Of a stretch of 64,000 nucleotides of DNA, positions 25,501-36,254 are shown piece by piece; positions within the stretch are counted from its first letter, which is position 1, and the number at the start of each line of letters is the position of its first letter. The notes beneath the pieces were generated by a model that saw nothing but the letters and a program-made list of their open reading frames with translations, was not told the origin of the DNA and did not search any database. The stretch is taken from the NCBI GenBank assembly GCA_964035545.1, contig OZ037769.1, positions 10,795,133 to 10,859,132 of the forward strand, read 5' to 3'. This DNA comes from Bugula neritina (taxonomy: Eukaryota > Bryozoa > Gymnolaemata > Cheilostomatida > Bugulidae). Position numbers and translations under genes: made by a program.

Positions 25501-26066
25501 ATAGAGTGGTTCAGTGGTTGGAAGCTAATCTCACACTTGACTATATCACTAGCGAGTTGAATCATGAGCTAACCAAATACTGTAGGAACTCTGGTAAGAA
25601 TGCTGCTCCAGATGTAGTTACAGAGATGTTCGCTCAACTCAAGTTTGATCACTCCGATAGCAGCCCATCACCAAGTGATACGCTTATGCAGCTACAATTA
25701 TTTACAGGTAATGTCTTATCCAATCCCCACCGACCTATTAAACCAACAGACCTTGAAACTACACTGTCGCAAACAGTTGCTTGTATTACCGGCAGGGCCG
25801 ATATTCTCTCCATTGCTCTCAAGACCATGTGCCACCTCTTAGTCTTATTGTTAGTATCTGTCGCTACACATCAGGCTAAAGTAATAGCCCCAGAGACGAT
25901 ACGTTTGCTCAATACTCTGTTCAATGTTGAGGAGCTGCAAATCTATTGGAAGGAGTTTATAACTGTAGTACCAAGTGGGGACGACTGCCATAATGGAAAC
26001 GGCAGCTTGCAGGCTAAACTCTTCAACTACATTCTCCTTCAGAAAAGTCTGCCTTCTAGCTGTTAG
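19552..26066 (+). CDS. CDAN1: Codanin-1
   Basis: Codanin-1 binds the histone chaperone ASF1 and restrains its nuclear supply of H3-H4; human mutations cause congenital dyserythropoietic anaemia type I. Eight coding exons: 19552-19687, 19885-20319, 21081-21842, 22061-22236, 23000-23242, 23564-23729, 23981-24168, 24339-26066. All phases close, giving 1277 residues; the human protein has about 1227. The N-terminal third is Ser/Pro-rich and disordered, with a basic patch (PERRKKKRHERK). It has a B-domain-like SRRITPTVV near residue 334, matching the ASF1-binding region of the human protein. Conserved helical blocks follow: TDNAKNFPSERAF then FKKQRDLFYEV, SRLLAKFLGYLNFLPY, the NQPASLKK region and IAERVSSSYIKEF. 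The last exon alone encodes 575 residues. Antisense frames over exons 3 and 8 are shadows. It is convergent with HAUS7. Confidence 0.95.
22610..22965. repeat. ~39-bp tandem repeat in CDAN1 intron 4
   Basis: About nine imperfect copies of a unit built from ggacatatactgtatattg then taagaatggtattaaatg lie just upstream of the exon-5 acceptor (23000). Confidence 0.85.
23420..23525. repeat. ~25-bp tandem repeat in CDAN1 intron 5
   Basis: About four degenerate copies of a unit such as gacttgctatatcttcaggtt occur shortly before the exon-6 acceptor at 23563. Confidence 0.75.
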
Positions 26067-26723
26067 CAATGTATGTCGTAACAGTTCTAGTAGATGGTTT
26101 TATTTTTTAATTTACAAATGTACAAAATGTTAAAAACAGTTTTGTACCTCATAGTCATAGTATAGTATAGTATACACAGCTGAGTCGAAGTTGCGAGTCA
26201 AGTCAATGTTTTGCCAATTTGAGTATTTTGAATAATGCTTCAACAAATGGGTTGCAGAAGTCTAAATGCAATTTGGGTCCAGATCTAATTTCACATTTTT
26301 GTAGATATTTTCAACTAAAATGACTCATATTCTGCTATATTTTTGTATATAAATATTATAGAACATAGATACATTATAAATTTTAAGTTATTAGCACATT
26401 TTGCATAATATCGACACTTTGCCACAGATTGCATCACAATTTTCTTAGTAAAATGTTTTTAAAATTTAAATATGAATAAAACTTTGTAGCTGTATATATA
26501 ATATATATATTTTCCAGATGTATATATAATATATATATTTTCCAGATGTATATTTCACAAAATAAACTATTTTATAGACATTGTCACAAAATAAACTACT
26601 GATGACCCATGCTTAACAGATCAATTTCAACTAAATTAAGTGTAAAAACACACACAAAATATGAAACTTTAGCACAACGGTATGCAGAGTACAAAATGAG
26701 TTGATGGAAGACTTGAAACTTGG
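26067..26723. other. Convergent 3' interval CDAN1 - HAUS7
   Basis: The two genes end tail to tail 657 bases apart, so their 3' UTRs fill or overlap this interval. It holds a direct duplication of about 31 bases (26490-26550, tatataatatatatatttt then ccagatg) and AT-rich DNA. No gene seen. Confidence 0.7.
26475..26480 (+). terminator. Candidate poly(A) signal of CDAN1
   Basis: AATAAA lies about 410 bases past the CDAN1 stop codon on the coding strand. A second AATAAA lies near 26560, so the choice is uncertain. Confidence 0.4.
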
Positions 26724-29700
26724 TCAAGTCGAGGACATATTTAGACTGTGCTCCAGGCTGGTTAGTGTTTGGTAGAGCTCAGCTAGCTGTGTCTCCTTCA
26801 GCTCACCTAAATCACATGTCGATGTATACAGCTTTCCCAGGGAGTTAGTATAATACAAATCTAGACCTAATATCCCATCCTAATTAGTGTAAAGATGTTT
26901 TGTGGGAATATTGTTATCGGGAAATTTTATCTGTGTAGAATATAAAGCTGTAATACTCAAACAATTGCACTTTAAATAAAATGATGACGTAACATTAAAA
27001 ACTAAAACCATCACTTTAGTGGATGCTGTTCTACATACACCAGGAGAAATATTGCACATTAAAATATTATTATGATTAGAAATTAAAACCTTACTTGGTG
27101 CATCCATGCTGCTGGAAATGTCTTTTTTACCTTCTTCCGAGGCAAGACTATCTAGTTTCCCATGAGAAGCTCTAATGACTTTCATTGCACCAATCACCTA
27201 ATGCAACGAGAAGACAACTTCTCTTAACATGTGCACATGACTACTTTCAGGATACTTCTAGGAGTTGACAATGTAAACAACTAGACAGTAATGAATAAAT
27301 ATTAGTATTAGCTGTACTTAAATACGGAGGGCTTATCAAAACTCTGAGAGAACATTTTGCCAGTCAGCAACAACAAAAACAAAAACTTTACCCTAAAATC
27401 ATGTTGAAAAAATAGCTTCCAAATATTGGCACAAAATATTCCTTGATAATTAGCTATGTCATATGCACACGACCATATGATTTGAGATCATATCAATCTA
27501 GATTCGATAAACTAGTTTAGGTGCGGTTGCCTATCCCTCCCCCCTACATACTGTGGTAAAGTTATTAAGGATCCTCTGAACAGACACTATTTTGTCTCCT
27601 AATTTTGACAAGACCGGCGCCTCTCTGTTGCACCAGGGCTGAATGTGATTCTCATAGCAGTAGTTGAAGTTCACCATCATCTGTTGAAGTTCAGAGAGAA
27701 TGAGTTTGAATCTACGTAACTGAGTGTCTCGGGCCTTTCTATCCACTTCCCCCAAATCATGCTTCAAGAAGTGAAACAAGAAATAGGTTTGTTGTGCATA
27801 ATTACTAGTGTTATACAAAATAGAAACAATTTACAGATTTGCGACGAGAGTTTTAAAATTTTTAGAAGTAGTAAACAAAAAGCACTAAATTTTGTTGGTT
27901 AGATACACGACTAAAAGTTAGACAAATCCACATGACCACAACTTCTGAGTGTAACAAACTACCTCCAACTGCAACTGTTTCAGTAACTCGCATTGCCTAG
28001 ACATGCTTTCCGCGAGGAGTTGTGCTTTCTCTGTCAACTCTTGAATGTCCAGTACTTCCCTGAGCTCCCTGGGGAAAACAAAAATAGCAGACAATCAACA
28101 AGTACTGCTTGTGTAGAGCCAGTGATTGAAATCACAATATTAGTCACAAAAAGTTTGCTGGCTTTAGCAAATAAGACAATGATGTGACCATAAAATATTT
28201 CACACATTTAAGTACTACTATACTTTATTCTTTTTATTATTTCTCAGTTCAAATATCTGAGTAGTACAATATTTTATTTTTTCTCACCGCTAAGTTAGAA
28301 ACTGGCAGGTAAAGTGGCAGATAATTACCTGTCGGCTGCCGTACGCTCCAATCCTTTGACGATGTCAATAGGAAGCACAGGTATGTTGGTGGGGAAGAGT
28401 TGAGCTACAGGTTGCTGAGTCACAATACTGTCTACCAGGGAGCAGTCTCTGCTGAACTGATCCTCCACATTCATACTATCTCTGTAACACACACAATACA
28501 CTCTACTAAACTGTGTCACACTGTCTCTGTAACACACACAGTACTCTCTACTAAACTGTGTCATACTATCTCTGTAACACACACAATACTCTCTACTAAA
28601 CTGTGTCATACTATCTCTGTAACACACAATACTCTCTACTAAACTGTGTCATACTATCTCTGTAACACACAATACTCTCTACTAAACTGTGTCATACTAT
28701 CTCTGTAACACACACGATACTCTCTACTAAACTGTGTCATACTATCTCTGTAACACACAGTACTCTCTACTAAACTCTGTCATACTATCTCTGTAACACA
28801 CACAATACTCTCTACTAAACTCTGTCATACTATCTCTGTAACACACAATACTCTCTACTAAACTGTGTCATACTGTCTCTGTAACACACAATACTCTCTA
28901 CTAAACCGACTCATACTGTCTCTGTAACACACACAATACTCTCTACTAAACTGTGTCATACTATCTCTGTAACACACACAATACTCTCTACTAAACTGAC
29001 TCATACTATCTCTGTAACACACAATACTCTCTACTAAACTGTGTCATACTATCTCTGTAACACACAATACTCTCTACTAAACCGACTCATACTGTCTCTG
29101 TAACACACAGTACTCTCTACTAAACTGTGTCATACTATCTCTGTAACACACACAATACTCTCTACTAAACTGTGTCATACTATCTCTGTAACACACACAA
29201 TACTCTCTACTAAACTGTGCCATACTGTCTCTGTAACACACAGTACTCTCTACTAAACTGACTCATACTGTCTCTGTAACACACACAATACTCTCTACTA
29301 AACTGACTCATACTGTCTCTGTAACACACAATACTCTCTACTAAACTGACTCATACTGTCTCTGTAACACACACAATACTCTCTACTAAACTGACTCATA
29401 CTATCTCTGTAACACACAATACTCTCTACTAAACTGTGTCATACTATCTCTGTAACACACACAATACTTTTACGTGACATACTACTCAGAACTCACCCAT
29501 GTAATACTACAAACAGCCTGATATTGTAGTGCACCAGACTAAGAGCTCTGTGTACTCACCTGATGGTATATTTAGAGGGTGAGGGGGGATAATTTGATTG
29601 GGAGTTATCAGCTACTTCTACCATATCTAGAAGCTTGTTTATGAAAGCTTTTTGTTTACTTTTAGACCCTTTGCCCTGCAATTACTACAACTCTTGAATA

Positions 29701-31762
29701 TTGCAATGTCAGCAAGCTGAGTATAAGATGTGTTGGTACCTAGAGAAAGCCTTGCTGAATGAAACATTCCTGCAACATCAATGCATCATATTGGCCCCTT
29801 TATTCAAAATTTGAACCATATTCAAATGATAAACAACAATACAAAGTGGTCAGACAAAGACATATTGATGAAATTTTTACATACAATCCACTTATAAATT
29901 TATAAAAAAGTATTCCAATCACATGAATAAAATTGTAAACTATTATGAAGAGTTATATTTTGTTTATGCATATATTCTGTATAAGATGAACATGTGTATT
30001 TTACAATAGTCAACTTTACATCACTTCTAATAGACAACACTACTGCATTATACCTCAATAAGCTCCAAGTCAGTGGGCCGACATAAGCCAAGGGACGATG
30101 CCACTTGCAAAATCCCTAGAATATGATATTAATACATTAATATGTTAGTCATTCACTAGAGAGAGTTTATAGCAACAACAGAGCTGCAACCACATATTTA
30201 TAGAGTTGCAACTTCAAGTTTGTAAAGCTGCAACCTCAAGTTTATAAAGCACTTCATTTTAATTGCGAAAGAAGGTAAATATTTCAATTTATTGTCTACA
30301 TGTACACAACATACAACTATATTAAAGCATAAGAAATGGGTGTAAATGCATTCCGAGTATACACAATTAGCTTGTGTAAAGCAGCCTTATATAAAGCTTA
30401 TATAGCAAGACTAGCAAACCCTGATACATTGTGTTTATACAACACAGAACTGCTACAGCTCACCTTTCAATCTTACTTCGGAATGTGAGTATATTGTATC
30501 GAGATAGTTGTATGTGGAGTAGTGGAGCCTACAATAGTAAACTTAGCATTTTGGTATCACAACTCCAAACACTTGATATCGTTGCCATATATACCAATAT
30601 TACTTAGTGAAACATAAATTTTAAAGTCAATGCTTAAATATTGTGATTTAAAACAGTGATTGAACATTGTGGCAAGAGACAGTGGTTGAATGTGTTGATC
30701 TAACTAACAAGGTCCCAGCAGATTTTATGAACTTACTTATTCTCTCAAATTATATACTAATCTTGATTGGCTTACCAATTATACAAAAACAGAGAAAAAT
30801 GGTGATGAATAGCTAAGATATTGGGTTCAGCACAACTTTCATTGTTTCATAATAAAATAAACTGTTAATCAGTTTCAGTTGCACAGACATGGCAAGAGAG
30901 AAAGTTTAGAAAACAGGATGTACTTTGAGAGCAGCCATTGTAAAATACGTATCCGAGGTTCTCCAGGTTTAAATATTAAATCTGTGATCCAAGTTTCATC
31001 AGCACTTTCAGTAAAGGGGCATTCTAATTTCTAGAAGAGATGAGTAAAGATTACAAAAAGCATTTCACCATTTGGATTATGATATTTAATGTGAAAACTC
31101 TAACTTTCAAAGAGTAAATAACATCATCTTAATCTTATGCACAATGACATGCAATAGTATTTTAATTTGGTAGAGGTCAATCATGACAGTGTCACTGTCA
31201 CAACTATAACTCTATTAGAGTAATTTTGAATCAGCAAAAGTCCACATACTCGAGTTAATTTGAATTGCTATAATAATAATAATATTATTAAATTAATCCA
31301 ACACTAGCAGTAACACTGACACTAACAGTAGCTCACCAACTGTGGCAACTACTACACTCTAAGTTACTGTCTAAGTCTAGTACTAGTAGTAGTACTAGTA
31401 GAGCTTTAGTTTACTTGTCTTCATTCACGAACCTACAGGGACATATTTCGGCCTATATTGCAGTTTTACTTTAGACTACAATTTACATCATTATCAAGTT
31501 ATTGCAAGTTAAAAATAAACTGTCTTCAACTTGAAGTTGATAACTCAAAAGTAGGAGGCCAAGGGCAAGACCAACTCTAAGAGTAAAACTAACAGTAAGC
31601 TCAAAGTTAATGATTTGGATTGACTTCAAGTTAAAGTTGCTAATATTTAGTCTCAGCTACCTGAAATCTTTCTTGGAGTACTATAGCCCTTTGAATCTTC
31701 GATTCTCGCTTCTTTACGATTGCTGGGCTTCCATACTGAAACTTGTTTGAATTTCCTGCCAT
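26724..31762 (-). CDS. HAUS7: HAUS augmin-like complex subunit 7
   Basis: HAUS7 is one of eight augmin subunits, which recruit gamma-tubulin to spindle microtubules for branching nucleation. Ten coding exons on the minus strand: 31762-31661, 31030-30924, 30528-30464, 30115-30054, 29675-29560, 28481-28329, 28068-27963, 27761-27552, 27197-27090, 26879-26724. All phases close, giving 394 residues; human HAUS7 has 368. Recognition rests on the N-terminal block LECPFTESADETWITDLIF and the RIRILQWLLSK that follows, matching the human CPF...LEILEW region. Further support is LGLCRPTDLELIEG, the glutamine/leucine-rich coiled-coil middle (REVLDIQELTEKAQLL) and the late helix HDLGEVDRKARDTQLRRFK. The last two exons are weakly conserved and the exon-9 donor (GTTTTA) is unusual, so the C-terminus is less certain. 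Intron 5 is filled with a minisatellite derived from the exon-6 acceptor. Confidence 0.87.
28476..29470. repeat. 43/45-bp minisatellite carrying copies of the HAUS7 exon-6 acceptor
   Basis: About 23 tandem units are anchored on tctctgtaacac, which on the coding (minus) strand reads GTGTTACAG then AGATAGTATGA. The lowest-coordinate unit is the real exon-6 splice acceptor and exon start. Later units repeat the acceptor and continue into CAGTTTAGTAGAGAG, a copy of the exon's CAGTTCAGCAGAGAC lacking about ten bases. Units with cacacaca are 45 bp; those with one CA fewer are 43 bp. Confidence 0.95.
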
Positions 31763-34023
31763 TTTACGTTTGTTTACACCTACAGAATTTAGGTGTTCTT
31801 CTTCCGTTATGTTGAATGTTAAGGTAGACAACTTTTTTGAAATAAATATAGCGTTGTAAAAAATAAACAACAAATTAAAAAAAATTAATTTTGTTAAAAT
31901 TTTAAAAAGTTATCAATAAAACAGTGGTTCTTAAACTATACATTTACACTTTATGTTTGCGATTATGTTTCCCTAAAATATCGTTTCCTGCTTTGAACAA
32001 AGCGTCTTCATGTTATATTATAACCATCGGCTATAATTATTATTATAATTATCATTATGATTATGACTTATTTCAGTCTTTATTCTGTAACATAATCGCA
32101 ATGCCCTGCTAATCTCAATGTTATAGTCCTAACTTTTGGTTTCTGCAAAAAATTTATCTGTGACTTATACCCATGGTTATGTATTATTAAACTGCTTTAC
32201 TCAAACTCCAAACTCAAAGTGAAAGTCAATTACAATGACTATGAGTATGACAATGGTTGAATGACTCATTCAATGACTATAACTGAAACTGAATGCAATC
32301 AGTATGACTATGATACTGATACTCTATGAGTATCACATTTATTATCAGTATGAGTATCAGCTATGCCAATGCTCAATCAGTCAATGGGCAATAGCATAGC
32401 ATTAGCCTTAGGGACAGGCATAACGGTAACCATAATGATAATCACTAACGTTTAAGTTTAACCATAGTCATAGTCATACATACTCCTAGTGATAGTCATA
32501 GTGATGCTAATAGAGTATCAGTATTATACTCTTTTCATAGTGATACTCATACTGATAGGGCTAGGCATAGCACCAATAAATATAATCATGAATAATAATT
32601 GAATTAAATTATTAGAATTATCATTATGATTACCAATATGAATAATCATAATGGCATCATTATCAATTTAATTTTATGATTATGATAGATTGAAATATAT
32701 TGATGAAGATAATCATAACGATGAACATATTCAATTTCATAGTTGTAGTGATATTATTAATAGTAATCGGAATGGTTATCACAATCATTGATTTTAAAAT
32801 ATAGTTGTTATAATCATTATAATACTGTTATTGAAATTGAATAATACTAAGTTTAATATTTCTTAAATTATGATAGTTATACTTTTACTTATAGACTATA
32901 GTAATTGTACAGTTTTAATATTAGTTATAGATAATAATATTCACTCATATTTCAATTTGTTTCCATTATTAATATTATTGTTATAGCAATTACAATGATA
33001 ATCAATATGAATACACCATTATCATTATGAATTTCATAATCATAAGAATAATAAATAGCACATCCAGAATATGCATGTGCTGTCTAGGACCCAATTTGTA
33101 ACAGTGACATTGCCTGCTTGGAAGGTGCTCAGTAGGTCACTCTGTGAATATGAACTGCATGTAAGACCATTAGGTGTTATAATTAAAAAAACTGTGTAGG
33201 TGTGTCCAAATGGCATTGTCTCAAGTGTTTATCACAGGTATAGATTTTAGCTCAAATTACTTTCTAAAACCATTGACATTAATTTTTCGACTAATGTAGA
33301 TAATAGTGTTATAATCACAGTGATGTTATTATTTATGTATTGATAAAAAAGTATGCTAACAGCCTAACACACTTTTAAAAAGTAAATGTTTTTAATTTTG
33401 GAGCCTAAAATTGAAAGTTTTGCGATAAGGATGGAAATTGCTTTATTAGTGTGAAATGTAATATCCAAATGAATAGATTTGTTGAATTGAATTTGAATAG
33501 TTATAAGCTTAATAGCTGTTTGTTAAATTTTGTTTTATGCATCAGACTAAAGTTTATGTGAAATAATATTTGATAATCAGCATTTCCTGAACTGCAATTA
33601 TATATTTTTTTAAAATTGCAAATTTTTTCTGATATCTGTTTAAAAGCCTTCTGTTGTATTATTGGAATTCTTAAAACTTGCTCAAAGCTACACAATATTG
33701 TTTACACTAATAGAATTATCTTTTCTAATATATGGAAATATATAATATAACACAGAAATACAAAAATGTTACTCTGCGGAATGCTTTTATTTTGATATTG
33801 TTAAAAGTAATTACAAGTATATTTGATACTTGAAAATATTTCAAAATTTGTATCTTTCTGGTGACATATAAAATTGTTGTTTGGCAGAAAACCCAAGGTT
33901 TTATATTGAGGTTATATTTGCAAAGTTGTATTCTGCCATTCCTTTATGGTAGTTGCTTGTTTACTCGTATCTAAATATAATGTAACAGCAGTATGATGCA
34001 ATGTTTTAGGTATATTGTTCGCA
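31763..34023. other. Divergent interval HAUS7 - POLB
   Basis: The start codons of two divergent genes are 2.26 kb apart, so both promoters should lie here. No TATA box could be assigned. The interval 32030-33060 is degenerate simple repeat; the rest is AT-rich DNA with nothing else recognised. Confidence 0.6.
32030..33060. repeat. Cryptically simple repeat tract
   Basis: Irregular arrays such as catagtcatagtcatac and gatagtcatagtgatgc, plus ATAATSATTA-type words, occur here. They are the same style of repeat as the tracts at 8300-9470 and 14740-17290. Confidence 0.75.
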
Positions 34024-36210
34024 ATGAGCAAAAGGAAGGCCCCATCTGCTGCTGATGCATCAAGTAATCCAAATGCAGATTTCTGCGAGTTTTTAATCGG
34101 TGAGATGAGAAACGTGAAACTCGGAAAGTGTTGACATTTTGTTTATTCAAAGCAAAGTATTTGCCCTTTCACCTCATCATCACATCTATGATTTGTTGCA
34201 AAGTGCAAGCTGCATGAAGTAAATTTTCAATTGCTTTGTTTATAAATTCATATCTGTAATTTAAGCCCTTTTATTTAATAATTGTAAACATTCATTTTGA
34301 AACAGACTGCATTATATTGAAACACATAATAATATTCTATGTACACAATCGTTCAATACTAAATTTCATAACTGATGCTATTTCATTTCAGGGTATCTCT
34401 GTAACGGAATTCTATAGAAAATATATGATGTTTTTATTTTGTATTTAGAGTTAGCTAACTATGAGAAGAATGTTAACAGGGCAATGCACAAATCTAAAGC
34501 TTATAGAAATGCTGCGGGTGTGTTAGCTCAGCACCCAACTCGTGTAAAGTCAGGTGATGAAGCTAAGAAGTTGGTAAGTTCTAAAACATATGAATTAGCA
34601 CCAGCTTCTTTTACTATACAACATTATGACAAGCCTGAAAGTTTTTACTGTGTATTATTATGTCAAGGTAAGGTTAGAAAATTATGCAACAATAGTGAAA
34701 TAGTTGTCGGAAAGAATAATGTGCAGATAGTGACCTTTACAATACAAAACCAGTTTATATATTTTACTGACGGAAACCTAATGCTTGCTATGGTAGATGA
34801 GAACTTTTGAGTATACACAAGTATACAATTTATACCAAAGGCATAATGTCACAAGTTAAAATAGAAACGACGTGAATGTTTAAAAACCTGCACTTATATT
34901 GTCCGAGTAGCTATGTTTACAAGTTTGCTTTTGCTACAAAATCAAACACCACCAACAGCTGTATGTTTATAATCACTGGACAGTATACATGTAATCTATC
35001 GAGTGCCTGGTATTTTATAGGATTATCTTTACTTGTGTTATGCTTTTTTTAAATTTGATTCCACAGTTTATTTAATATTTTTCTTTTAGAACGGAATTGG
35101 TGCAAAAATTGGTGAGAAGATTGATGAGTTTATTCAGACAGGAAAGCTCCGGAAATTGGAAAAGGTACCAGATTCTCACCCCAGTTTATATTCTTCAGAA
35201 AAACCGTATTCAAGCCATCATATTTTATTATTTATTGCACGTTAATTTAATAAATGACGGCTGTATATAGATTAGAACTGATGATACCAGTGTTGCCATC
35301 AATGAACTAACCAAAGTCAATGGTATTGGTCCTGCTGCCGCGCAGAAGTTGGTCAAAGAGGGCATCATGTCGGTGGAGGGTGAGTCAGCTGCTATATGCT
35401 TGCTAATTCTTGTGTCAGAAAACATAAACCTTGTAATCTACAGAGAGATAGGGCAACTCTAAAATATTAATTGAGTAATGTAATGCTAAAGGTTTTTCCT
35501 GGTCTAGTTAATCAGTTGCACTTCACTTTAATCTTTCAGATGTGTACTGTTTTGTAAATTCCGTACCTCATGTATATTATTATGAATGTAAAGTATATTC
35601 TCTCTTAAACCGCGCTCTGTTCTGTTAGGGTAGCGGGATGAATATAAGTTATTATGTTAGTTTTCAACTTTTGGAATTTTTTTCAGCTTGTAATTAGATA
35701 AGGCACCTTATATTTATTCTCCAGTATTTCAACCATTAATATATAGGTGTTAAGGAGCATCAAGCGCTAGTATGAGAAGACAACTCTCAGTCACAGTTAT
35801 TAAAGAGGGGTGGTTATAGTATGTGCTAGCTACGTATTAATTTTATTTGATGTTATTCAGACCTGAAAAAGAATCTAGACAAACTCACCCATTCACAACA
35901 AGTGGGAGTCAAACACTTTGAAGACTTTGAAAAGAGAATTCCCAGAGAGGAGATGCTAGAGTTGCAGGTTGTTATATACGTTGTGTTTTGTCTGAAGTAG
36001 TTGGTTGATGTGTTGGCAATTGGTGTTTCCCGGTGCAAGCGGAATTTTATTTCATTTGTCGACTACTAGTTACTAACATTTGTTGTCAATGGTTGACTTT
36101 GCTTTAATTTATTCGGCTCAAATGTAAAAGTTCAAGTCACTAAGTTATGTAATGTATAATGTCTTCCCCATTCGGTGAACATATTCAGTGTCTCCTTGCA
36201 AGAACTACTC

Positions 36211-36254
<44 letters not shown>

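Noticed and set aside
28476-29470. Possible CRISPR array
   Set aside because: Units are directly tandem with no unique spacers, and the genome is eukaryotic; the array derives from a splice junction.
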